Shown here piece by piece: positions 31,021 to 42,420 of a DNA stretch of 64,000 bases (the first letter of the stretch is position 1; every line of letters begins with the position of its first letter). The stretch lies in NCBI RefSeq assembly GCF_002994745.2, contig NC_037090.1, positions 16,294,001-16,358,000 of the forward strand, written 5' to 3'. A program made the position numbers and the translations under genes. The stretch comes from Rosa chinensis. Taxonomy: Eukaryota > Streptophyta > Magnoliopsida > Rosales > Rosaceae. A model generated the notes under the pieces. The model was given only the letters and a program-made list of their open reading frames with translations. It ran no database searches and had not been told where the DNA came from.

Positions 31021-34000
31021 AAAGCTAGATTACACCCACCCTTCCTAACCATTGTTTGTGCATGTTGTACATAAAATTGCTGTAATCTACCTTGTACAAA
31101 ACTCAATTGATGTATTCCATGATCCATTTCAGTGTCCTCACTGTCATAATCCATATCAGTCTTCTTTGTTTAAAGCATATGAATGCTTTGTTGTTATGTT
31201 CATTGACACGCAGATTTGCAATATTCTGGATTCATAAAAGCACCATATAACTGATAATCTTTTATGATTCTTGAAAGTCAAGAATCCGAGTAAAATTCAC
31301 CAATCATAATTTCGTGGGAGGACAAATTCAAATTGCCCGAGGAACAAAATTAGATTTTGAGGATTTTGAGACTAGATTCTGTAGAAGGATTCTGGATGAC
31401 TGTGACTCTATAATCCTAAAATACCACGTTGAAAGTTTGCAGTTGGGTGTAAAGGAATGATTTCAGGTCATGAACGACAGACTTGAAGTGATTACTGCCT
31501 CAACTTCGGGAGCCTAGTGGGTACCGTTCTGATCACTAACTCTATTATGGAAGAGTTGGTGATCATAACAGTACCCAACAGGCTCCTGAATTTGTAAACT
31601 ATTTTTTATCACTAACTTGTGAAGTTGTGATCGTAGCTTAATTTACACTTGAAAATCAGGGTTTCCCAAGACGGAATGCATGCTTTGCAAGACAAGGAAA
31701 CAACACTGTTGGAAGCTGAAGATGGAGAATAGTTTCTAGCGAGGGAGATGGGGGCACAATGGTGGTGGTGGATTGGTGGCACAATTCATGGGTGAAGCAA
31801 TGGAACTACTGAGGACTAAAGCCTGCTCTATGTACAAAGTTGAAGTAGAAAAGGAGTGAATAAGCGGAGGGGTTTTTTTAAATTCCAAGCAAAGGTGGAC
31901 AATTTTCAGTCAAAACTTTAGCACAGGCTAGCTCTGCTGGTCTCAGTCCCAATGGCTGGTTGGTATTCGTAAAGCCTCATGAACTGTCATGGTTGTTTGG
32001 TCTTCATTCTTAGTTCTCTGATGATGAAATTAAAGCAAAGTACCAGCGGGATGTTTATTTGATTGACATTTTCTAAGCGCAACAACCAAGGGTCATCGTT
32101 TCTTGTAATAGCTTTCTACTCTTAAATCCTTGAAAGAATGGAATGGAATGCTCCAAGCTTCATGTACCACTCTCATTAATCAGATATGTCTTGCATGCAT
32201 GTGCATGCTTGTCAAGAGGTTAGGACTAAACTTGTCTTTAAATCCTATTGTAGGATGCGAAAATCTTTTTAATCATAATGTACTGATATGCGAATTTTTA
32301 GAAAGTTTTATTCAAATCATTCAAACTTTCTTAAATTGGTTTATGGGCTTTTCCTTTCAAACGTCTGATTTTAATCCATGGATAAAAACCTCTTTTGAAA
32401 AGCTTTTCCGTAGCATAAACCCTAGGAGACCATAGTTCATTCATATCTTATATATACGTGTTTTTCACGTTGTTAGGGTGTGTACACCAGAACATAAAAT
32501 ATATCACTGCTACGTTTATAAAAAGTTTTCTGATCTTTCATCCTCAGAAAGTATTGAGCCAAAATTGTTGTTGAGAATTCTTCATGAGCTGTTCCTTGTT
32601 TAGCTCTTGAAGGACTATCAAATCCCAAAGCTTTTACTGTCAAAAAAGTTTTCTGGTTTTATGCTTCATGTGTGCTGATAGTTCATGCATGATTTGTGCC
32701 TTGAGGTGATTGACAACCAAGGTGAGAGTTGTACCATCTCAAGACTGACAAAGGAGAACAAGCTAGTTCGCTGATATGAAAGTAGCAAAGACGAGAAGAC
32801 ACCACTGACCACTACATTGGTTCTAGTAGATGAGTTGTGTAAGATCTTTATGTACTTTCATATTCATATAGTGAATTGTTCACCTACATAGCGCTCGCAG
32901 TTGTTTACCTCTTTGGAGGGTTTTATTGCGTCAACAGATCTTGTATTATGTGTGATGAGTTTACTTTGAATGGTTTGGCTAATTGAGTAAAGCATAACAT
33001 CGTCAGACTTATTGAGATTGATCTGCAGTTTCAATTATGATTCAAGTTGTGTTGCTATCCTGTATTAGGATGCGAACTGGCCTGCACTCCTAAGACTGAT
33101 TCCTAAGTTGACATATTGATAAGTTCCGTTAGTTGAGAAATACATATACTGATTCTGTACTTTTATTGTTGCTACTAAAATAGGTGCATAAACTACATGT
33201 AGATACTTTACTGGTTGCTTAAGATCAATACCAACTGATATATAGGCACTGTGTCTCGAGTTAATCACATTTATTTGGCGGTAGAAAGCCAAAGTCCATT
33301 TATGCTGACAATTCTGTTGATCAAATTGTACACAATTTTCACTGGAAAGATGAGTAATACACAGGTTCATTGTATAGAAGACAAATCAACATAAACACAA
33401 ACTATTTTACAATGAAATTCTTCCAAATGGGGACAATAGTACAGATTTTGAGTAAAAGATGCCCAAGTATATAATTGAAGGTCCTCAATAAAGATGGACA
33501 ATTTTTAACACCAAGTCCTTAAATCACAAATTCACAATGAAATAAAATAAAATAAATCACTGTCTCAACGATCTTGTACTCGTCTCACATGGAGCTATAG
33601 CGAAAGTAATAGAAGAAACGCTGAGAAAATTGTAAAGGTAGATTGGACAGAGGAGTTGTCTTATAACAGACAAGTTCTGAGATTTATCTTATAGGAGTGA
33701 AGTGAGTTGTATCCTCTATAAAAGAAAAGCTAGCGAAGTGAGTTGTCTCATAAGATTTATCTTATAGGCAAAGACAAAATTTTGCACCGAGGGTTTAGGG
33801 ATGAGGTTCAGGACGACACTGATATAGGTACTTTTTTTCCTTAGAAAATTTGATTTCTCTATAAAAGAATCTTTAATATAATTAGCATTAGTTCAATGCA
33901 AAACATGATCACTACTATTATTGGTCTCCTGGTTATCACTGTTTGATTTGGGATCCTGATAAATTGTTTTTCAAGTGTTTTTTTTTTTTGTCTGCATCGC

Positions 34001-34633
34001 ATTCTGATCCCATGCAGAAGAAGCTGCACTTAGGGCTTCATGGATAGTTCATCGCCATCTATTGGTGGAGAAGTAAAACGTAAAAGTGAGGTACAGGCCA
34101 GAGAAATATCGTATATGGGACCGACAAATGGTTGAGGCGAGAATGGCTGAAACATGTTGGAGAAAAGTGAAAGCGCTAGAGCAGTATTACAATAAGGCAT
34201 TTGATTATATCGGAGGATCAAATATTCGGGAGGACCAAGAGAAGAGGATGTTCACATGCCCCTGTGGAGTGTTATGAAAGGATGTCATTTGGGCTGCGCA
34301 ACTCGTCACCATTCAACGATGTATGATGAGCATCTTTTTCAACATGGTATAGAAAATTGTCGAGATATTTATAGATAATTTTTCAGTTTTCAGCAACTTC
34401 TTTAATTTATGTCTTGAAAAGTGGCGCGCGGTTGTGTTGCACTACCTAGAACGCATCCCTCCTATAAGCAAACTTTTGAAAGGAGCATGTGAACGTTGTC
34501 TTCTGTTGGTCATTCAGAAAAATACAATTTAGTTATACCATAATCCATCCAAAAACCAATAATATATGTGTAAGACGCTAAGTTTTTAGTCAATAAAAAG
34601 TAACGAAAAGTGATCCTTATATGATGTAATGTT
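31021..34633. other. Downstream region of the plastid-protein gene, no clear gene
   Basis: Mostly AT-rich non-coding sequence; the first part is likely the 3' UTR. An ORF at 34086-34277 (MRYRPEKYRIWDRQMVEARM and onward, ending CPCGVL) has protein-like composition and could be an orphan exon, but I do not recognise it. A hairpin at 31501-31594 is listed separately. Confidence 0.4.
31501..31594 (+). ncRNA. Compact hairpin of about 43-bp stem, possible small-RNA precursor
   Basis: CTTCGGGAGCCTAGTGGGTA at the 5' side pairs with TACCCAACAGGCTCCTGAA at the 3' side, and GATCACTAACTCT pairs with AGAGTTGGTGATC, with an 8-base loop (ATTATGGA). Several of the seven differences are G:U pairs. It lies about 480 bp after the stop codon of the plastid-protein gene and may be in its 3' UTR. 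A tiny inverted duplication or MITE remnant is an equally simple explanation. Confidence 0.35.
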
Positions 34634-34638
34634 GAGCA

Positions 34639-34841
34639 TGTTTTAGGAAATCAGAAATTAAGAGATAATCGCTGTGTATTCTCATTGATAATATGAGCCT
34701 CTTTATATAGAGGATTACAATGCATAGAGTTAGAATCATACAAGGAAAGAGAATCTCTAGATTCTTCTAATTGAACCCTATTACCACTAGGTCAAGTAAA
34801 CTAGAGTTTGGATTGAACACAAATAGGGATATCCTTAAACA
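34639..34841 (-). repeat. 3' LTR of the copia element
   Basis: 203 bp. It differs from its partner at about seven positions by eye. Confidence 0.9.
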
Positions 34842-35329
34842 CTCTCCCTTGTGTTGTCCAAACGTGGTGCTTCTCTCGTTGCCTCGTTAAAAACCTTGCC
34901 GAGTAACAAAAACCCAGTGGGACAAAAATAACCTCGGTCGAAGGGAAAAAAGAGCACAACACACCCTTCACGATTCGAGGTGAACATGTAGACATCTCCC
35001 CCTGATGTCTGCGCCTCCCCCTGATGACTACGATCATGGGAGTTCAAATAATTTCCGCAAGCCAATTCTTGCCACATGTTTCTCGAACGTAGATTTGGGC
35101 AATGGCAATGACTTAGTAAACAAGTCTGCCTCACTGTCCTCAAATCGAACCTAGTTCACTTTGATCTCGAGGAGAGTCTGTTGTTTGCTGATTATGCTTG
35201 GTGTTATCGCTTTTGATGTAGCCTTGCCTCATTTGTTCAAAACAAGCAGCATTATCCTAAATGCTCGTAAGCTCATCTGTGGTAGACTTCAAACCACAAT
35301 TGTTCGAACATGCGTAATTATGAATCCAA

Positions 35330-38300
35330 TCCATATTCATTCACGAACCACTTCATGAAGAACAATGATCTCTGCATTGTTCGAAGATATAGCAACTACA
35401 GTCTGTTCTGTAGACCTCCAAGATATCATGGTCTTTTTCCATGGTGAACACTTAACCAGTTTGGGAATGACCTTTGTGTGGGTCAAAGAGATACCCAACA
35501 TCAGCAAAGCCTTCCAAAACACATGTCGTTTTGGGATGGGGATAGAGAACGCAGGCCAGCGTTGGCGGCGTTTCTGGTGTGTGATGGGTCCGAATCCATC
35601 ATCTCTTTGTAGGGATAAAACATGCCCATATCAATCATACATCTCAAATATCGAAAGACATCTTTTACACCAATCCAATGGCGTCGCGTTGGCGCAGAGC
35701 TATATCTAGCTAACAAGTTCACAACATATGAGATGTCCGGTCTTGTGCATTGGGATAAGTACAATAATGCGCCTATTGTACTAAGTAAGGCACTTCTTCC
35801 TCTAGCACATCTTCGTCACCATCCTTTCGACGAAGAGGATCCTTTTCAGGATCAAGACTATGGACGATCATGGGGGTGCTTGAAGGTTTGACCTTGTCAA
35901 AATGCCTAAGCATCTATCGACACGATGCTCAAGTTCCAAACCGAGACATAATCGTGGTCTCCCAAAATCCTTCATCTCAAACTCGGATTTCAAGTGTTCA
36001 GCGGTTTCCCTTAACTCTTTAAAGGCTTTAAATGAAGATCATGTCCAACATGAACCGCGATAGAATCCGAAACTTGTCATAGAAACGCGTGGGCCTATCC
36101 CTTATCAATCAAGTAGTCACTTTAGTGAGCGTTTCAACCTCTTTGTAAACGCGCTCCATTGGTCTAGAGCCACTTGACTTGGGTAAATGAAGTTCACCAT
36201 GAACCTTCATGTATATTCTGTATCTAGATCCCTATAGAGATACATAGTGACCACATTTGTAAGCTGCATGTTTAGTTATTCAGAAACTACCAAACTGACA
36301 AGGTAGTGGAGTGCAATGACATCCATTACGAGAGAATATGTCTCATCGTAGTCGATTCCAGGGCGTTTTGTGAGAAGCCTTGCGCCATAAGGCGAGATTA
36401 CCATATCTTTTTCTCACTATGCTTTCTAACGAAGACCCCATTAGTCAACAGGTTTTATGTTAGGAGGTGTTGACATCTCTAGCTCGAAAACCTTCCTCTT
36501 CATTAGATAATCCATCTTAACCTAGATCGCATCTTTCCATTTAGGCCAAAAACTCTCTACGTTGGTATTCATTCATCAACGGAGCGTAGTTCGATATCAT
36601 CTGACTCAACAAACTCATGCGCAACGAAATGCGCAACTACATCATCAATTATGATGGAGTTTTTATCCCACGTCTCATATACACTAGTGTAAGTTTCATA
36701 GAGCTCTGTATTCTCAGGAATAGGTTCTGAAGTTGAGGCGTCCCCCAACGATAACCATAACCCGGAAGATACTCATGAGACGGATTTTTGAGTCTTGATG
36801 ATCAAAGGATTGGAATGTGCCAAAGTATCCTTTGAACCCAGGGGCCACCCACGCATCCTAGTTGGGGCCATGGCCTGTAACGCTAGAGTGTCACTCTCTT
36901 TGGCGTTGGCGTCATGCCTACCTCCTTGTAGGGCGGCGCTACGTCCTCTCGTAGGGACGTCCTTCCTTGCATGCATCTTTGCAGCATATTTGTGTGATCT
37001 CGTCACTTTAATAGGAATCGAGATGAGACATAGTGGGGATAGGCCACGACAATTCCTGTCGTTCCTGTTGAACATCTGTGTTCTTATCTCCCCCTAACGA
37101 CGGGAAGACTGTCTCATCAAAGTGACAACCCGCAAATCTAGCCGTAAAGAGATCGCCTGGCAAGGGCATTAAGTGGCGGACGATCGTTAGAGTCTCAAAT
37201 CCAACGTAATTTCCTATTCGTCTTAAAGGACCCATCATAGAGCGTTGTGGCTGCGCAATCGGTACATAAATGGCTCACTCAAATGTGCGTAAGTACAAAA
37301 GATGTGTACCCAGTCACTAACTGTAACGCATAGGTACATTGAGTGGCGGTAGGTCGTAGACGAATTAGCATAGTTGCATGCGATATTGCATCACCCCAAG
37401 CAGATGTAAGAAGATTGGTGCGCATTACCAATGTTCGGACTACCATCGTAGTCGTTTTCGCGAGACCAATTTGGGTGTGTACATGGAAATGTGATGTCCA
37501 ACATCAAGCCCATTGCAATATCCATCGAAAGTCTTTCGATGTAAACTCTCTAGCATAGTCAAATCCAATTGACTGAATATGATGATCTGGGGAGTGAGCC
37601 CGTTATCATATGATATGTGCTAGGAGTGTAGCAGAAGCAGCATTTATAGGTGGACAATGGCACAACACGTGACCGGCGTGTTTGCGTGTCAACCAACATC
37701 ATAAAATATTTAAGCGTCCGCAAGTTGGTTGAATTAATCCACAAAATCTCTACGGATTCTTTGTAAGAACAGAATGAGTATTGTCATATCTTTTGCATAG
37801 GACTGTCTCAGTTCTAGTTTCCTTAAGGAATGGGCTTTGTAAAACGAGCGAGAGGCCTTAGAAGCAACCATTAAGTATTTTGGTTAGGCCTGAGCGTTCG
37901 AAACGCTATGTGAAGCAAGTTGGTGATTGCAACATCACCTGGGGCGCCATCTCCATGATGGATGCTATCCATGGCGTGATGGATATGGACTACGCTAGCC
38001 CTAAGCTGATGGTGGATGGAGGCGGTGCCGTAGGCAACAGCGTTGGTCACACTTAGTCTAGGAATCAACTTTTGATTCATGCTTCATTTCGCTCGAAAGA
38101 AATGATGTCCATGTAAAGTCTTTTGTAGACGGATCTATCATGTCGTGACAAAGCCAATATGTGTCTAAATCCAAGAGATCTTCTCTCATAACCTTATTGG
38201 ATTAATAGCTCGAATAGTGACATAGAATCCACTAGAGAGACACATAAACTTCTCTAAGATGCGTCTTTGTTCGCAATCATTAAAGGTATTGCAAAGGAAC

Positions 38301-38600
38301 TCATTTCCGTTCTCTACATGCATTTTCGCATGGAATTCGTTGGCTATTCATAGGGTACGATTCGCCCTAAGAGCGTAGAGAGCTTCTATGACAACTGTAA
38401 TCAAGGTGCCATTTGGCAAGTGGAACTTGGGCTATTCCATGTCCTTGAATTAATATTGATGGCCCAGTCATCATAGTCACAAAGTAATATTCTCATAATC
38501 AAAATTGAGTCATAATGAAAAGAACTCGAAATTTTATTCATAAGCCAACGGAGTACATCATTGTTTTTTTTATCAAAGAAAATCTAATCCAATAAAAAGT
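35330..38600 (-). pseudogene. Copia pol remnants (integrase, reverse transcriptase, RNase H)
   Basis: From high to low coordinates: an integrase-tail segment at 37238-37008 with VGFETLTIVRHL and GDLFTARFAGCHFDETVFP; a reverse transcriptase end at 35764-35501 with CTRPDISYVVNLLARYSS and HWIGVKDVFRYLR; and an RNase H segment at 35440-35330 with SWRSTEQTVVAISSN and AEIIVLHEVVRE. These match the standard copia domain order, but the frame is interrupted repeatedly, so no functional polyprotein can be made. Confidence 0.85.
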
Positions 38601-38640
38601 AATATGGCAGTCGCCTACATCTCTTGGAAAATAAAAAGAC

Positions 38641-39795
38641 TTAATCAAAATCGCCAGTTTCTGGGTCTTGATCCTTGTAATCTTCCACCCTTAGATCTAG
38701 ATCGCCATCTTGATCTTCTTGTGCCATATAATTTGCTTCCCTTGCTTCACGATACGTCTTGTATGCGTTTGCAACATTCTGGGGTGCGATACATGTTTTG
38801 GCCCAATGTTCAGTTGATCCATATCGAAAACAGACATCATTATGGTCACACTCCCTTGATCGAGGGGCCATTGGGGCGCGATTTGGACGACCTATGCTCA
38901 TGGTGGCGTTACCACCATGGTCGGAGGCTCCGCCTCTCTCTCTCTTCACACGTTGACCTCCACGGTTCCGTGCACGCCCCTCTCGGCGATTTCCTTCCTC
39001 TTTAGGGCGAACATATGGACCAGAAATGTCCAGAAATGTCCCTACTCATAGGGTTTCACTCCTTGCGTCCTTCATTGGGGGCGCGACTATAGTTAGACTC
39101 CGGAATAGGCTTAGTTCCCATGGGTCTAGCATTATAGTTCTTCACAAGAATATTGTCGTGCTTTTCAGCTACGTTCATGGCGCCAATGAGCTCATGAAAC
39201 CTTGTGATACGTCTTGCATTTACATCAATCCGATAATTCTTTGAAATCATCAGTGCAGAGACAGGGAAGGTAGAGAGAGTCTTCTTGATCAACATCGTAT
39301 CAGTTATGGCTTGGCCACAAAACTCCATCAGAGACTTGATACGAAGAGCTTCCGAGTTATAATCAAGCACATACTTGAAATCACAAAAGCGGAGGCTATG
39401 CCATCGCACTTCTAAATCAGGAAACAGGGAGTCACAAACGTTGCCAAATCGCTGCTCAAGTTTTACGCATAACTTTCTTGGGTCTTCCTCATTGAGGTAT
39501 TCATTTTGGAGCGCGTCATTCATGTGCCTTGTCATGAGAATTATGGATTAGCTTGTTTTGCTTCAAAAGCAGTAGCTTGCTCAATGGAGAGCACGTTCTG
39601 ACTAGGCGATTGGATGGCTTCCAGAAGTCCATCAGCCTTAAGATGTTGGAGCACATCTCAGACCCACCTATGGTATCCTGCGCCAATTGTCTCGAGTGGA
39701 ACAAAGTTCAACTTATTCAGGTGACTCATCCTGAAAAACAACACAAGATTAGGGTTAGTTTCGGAGCGAAAAAGGCTACCACGAAAAACTATTAA
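38641..39795 (-). pseudogene. Copia gag remnant with degenerate zinc knuckle
   Basis: The likely start is MSHLNKLNFVPLETIGAGYH near 39729. The capsid-like part follows in another frame (LCVKLEQRFGNVCDSLFPDL, 39535-39056). A CCHC knuckle appears as CFRYGSTEHWAKTC near 38840; the second Cys of the usual C-x2-C-x4-H-x4-C has become Tyr. Several frame changes are needed, so this is a relic. Confidence 0.82.
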
Positions 39796-40716
39796 ATTTT
39801 TTAGGGTAGTCGCTTCCAAGAAATTAGGAATTTTCTGAGCGTAGTCGCTTCCAAGAAAATCCGATTCCAAGAGGGGTTTTGGATTAGATCGAAACAACGA
39901 TGTATGTGGTCGATCGTTTTCTTCTCAACAAACTCTAAGTTTGGAGGACTCTACAAGCTCCAAGCTTGGAGTGAGCACGAACCCCCACAGTTCGGCTTTT
40001 GGTCTCCCCTATGTAGAGAAAGGGGGGGTAGGAGAAGGGATTTTGGAAGTCCTTGAGAAAAGAAGAAGAAATTGAAAAAAACGGGAACTTTTAGAAAAGT
40101 TTACCTTGAAAAATTGCCGGAAATCTTGACTGGGAAGTTGGCCGAAAGTCGCCGGAAAAGTGTTGACCGGCCGTTGACCGGGGTGCTGACGTGGCCATTC
40201 GGTGCTGACGTGGCAGATCCGGTTGATGACGTGGCAGCTGATTGGACTCCTGCGTGTATGCTGACGTGGCAGGGGATTCTTCGGCTTGGCGGCTCGGCTA
40301 TTTCACTTGGGCTTCGCTGGGGCCTGCTGCACGTGGGCTGGGCTTGGGCTTCAGCAGTTTGGGCTTGGGCTGCACATGTATCTTTCTTTTCCCTTTTTTT
40401 TTCTTTTCTGCCGGTTCAGATGTGCTTGACGCCGGTGGCCGGTTCAGTTGAATTTTGGCCGGTTCCGGTGGTGAAGTTTCCGGTTCTGGGTTTCTGGGGT
40501 GGAGATTCTGCAGGTGGCCGAATATGGCGGCAGGAGGTGGTGAGGAAGGCTTTGAACCTGGCAGAGGGACTTTTGCTACTTCCGGTGGCCGGTTCGGTGG
40601 TTTGTAGGCCGATTCTGGACTGCTGGAGTTGAGATCTTAAAGGTGGGCGGCGGTAGTTTCTGGGATTTGAAGGCTACGAATTTAAGATTTCAGGGTTAGG
40701 GCTCGTGCTAATAACG

Positions 40717-40919
40717 TGTTTTAGGAAATTAGAAATTGAGAGATAATCGCTGTGTATTCTCATTGATAATAGGGGCCTCTTTATATAGAGGATTACAATG
40801 CATAGAGTTACAATCATACAAGGAAAGAGAATCTCTAGATTCTTCTAATTGAACCCTATTACCACTAGGTCAAGTAACCTAGAGTTTGGATTAAACACAA
40901 ATAGGGATATCCTTAAACA
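40717..40919 (-). repeat. 5' LTR of the copia element
   Basis: 203 bp, followed on the minus strand by CGTTATTAGCACGAGCCC, which occupies the primer site position. Confidence 0.9.
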
Positions 40920-40924
40920 GAGCA

Positions 40925-41439
40925 TAATTTATCTTTTTTTTTTCTTTTTTTTTTTAGTTGAAAAGGTAATTCATTATGCAATTAAGCAAGCAGTACAATA
41001 ATAACTTGCCCATAGGACTATTAGAAGAAAAAAGTCATTACATAGAGCACACTATACTAGCACACCCACCTTTTTTGGTTAAGCGCAAAAACAAGAAACT
41101 AAGTTGCCCCAAGAATAAATAAAATTAACCAATAAGCAACTAGTATCTTGTCGATTTTTTCTACTCAAAAAAAGAAAAAAGACCCAACACCTTTTTATAA
41201 AAAAGAATGCATGCCCAAAAGTAAAACAAAAAAAAAAGTTATAGCCTAAACAGGCCCAAAACCACACCCAGAAAAGGCCCGAATCCCAATATGGTGCCCA
41301 ATATCCCCACCAGAGAAAAACCCTAGCCAAATCTTATTTATTTTAAAAATTACTGATATAGGATAATTTTTGGCCTAAGATATTTTTATATAATATTGAG
41401 TCGGAATGGAGGCTCTAACTGAGGCACCCGCCTCCATTC
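40925..41439. other. Intergenic, no gene seen
   Basis: A/T-rich with homopolymer runs. An ORF at 41079-41330 on the minus strand is dominated by Phe and Trp from T-rich sequence and is not credible. Confidence 0.4.
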
Positions 41440-41447
41440 ACGAAGGT

Positions 41448-41915
41448 TAGAGGTGGCAAACGGGCCGGCTCGGCCCGACCGGGCCCATTTTAAGCAGGCC
41501 TAGTCTTGCTTCGTGCCGTGCTTGGATCGGTCCATTTATTATCGTGCCGGTAGAGATGGCAAACGGGCAGGCCCGACACATTTTAAGCAGGCCTAGTTGT
41601 GCTTCGTGCCGTGCTTGGGATATAATGTTTTATTTCACTATTTTGACAATATAGAGAAATAGCATTGGTGGAATTGTCATGAGATTTTAAATAAAGAGGT
41701 ATAATATTCAAATCTCATCATTGTGGTTTTTAAATATTTTTAAAAACAAAATGAAATTTTGTGTTTGTAACCGGCCGGCCCACAATATGTCATTCTCGGG
41801 CCGTGCAGGGCGCATTACGGGCTCGGACCTAGCTGGGCTACTAACGGACTTGGGCCGTGTCGGGCCTCTTTTAAGCTTGCCGTGCTCGTGCTTAGCGTCC
41901 CGTTTGTCACCTTTA
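41448..41915. mobile_element. Non-autonomous hAT element with duplicated left end
   Basis: Ends are TAGAGGTGGCAAACGGG and, in reverse complement, TAAAGGTGACAAACGGG. The 8-bp duplication ACGAAGGT is at 41440-41447 and 41916-41923. About 100 bp of the left end (GGCAAACGGG ... AAGCAGGCCTAGT) is repeated from about 41550. GC-rich GGCCCGACC words are subterminal. No transposase. Confidence 0.88.
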
Positions 41916-42420
41916 ACGAAGGTCAATGAAATTTTACTATTCAACAGTTCAACCTAAATTCCGGACCCAAAAATAGTTTTCTTCATGATGAGTTTTGAAA
42001 GCTCCATTTTAGGAAAGGAGGCAAGGAAACCAAAGAAACAGACCCCCACTTACTCCAACTTTTCATTGCAATGATGAGGTGAATAATATTCGCACAATTA
42101 TTTATTTATCTTTTGCTTGTTCTTAATTTTGCCCCACTTTCAACGTGGTATTGTCATTATTCATGTAGGCTGCTTCAGTCATACTGTCACTGCTAATACC
42201 AAGCTATTCTCACATGTCTTTAATCTATGTCACATCTTTCCACAATCTTTCAACAATCTTCATCTTGATGAGATTCTAGTTACATCCTTCAAGTACCATC
42301 TTACGATGCAGGCAATAATCCAAAGGCGAGAACTCCGTAAATTACAAAATTGATTGTGCGTATATATCTTCATGTCATGACCACACCTTTATCCATAATT
42401 ACATAAATAGATATAATATA

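Larger units (their letters stand above)
34639..40919 (-). mobile_element. Decayed Ty1/copia retrotransposon
   Basis: Short LTRs of 203 bp (34639-34841 and 40717-40919) begin TGTTTTAGG and end CCTTAAACA, and the 5-bp duplication GAGCA flanks the element (34634-34638, 40920-40924). The coding strand is minus. Gag-like text lies near 39800-38640, integrase-like text near 37800-37000, and reverse transcriptase/RNase H text near 35800-35330. All are broken by stops and frameshifts, so the element cannot move on its own. The leader between the right LTR and gag (about 39900-40715) is GC-rich with repeated GCTGACGTGGCA words. Confidence 0.92.

Noticed and set aside
40072..40632. 186-residue plus-strand ORF
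   Set aside because: It runs antisense through the GC-rich leader of the minus-strand copia element; repeated GCTGACGTGG words explain its openness.
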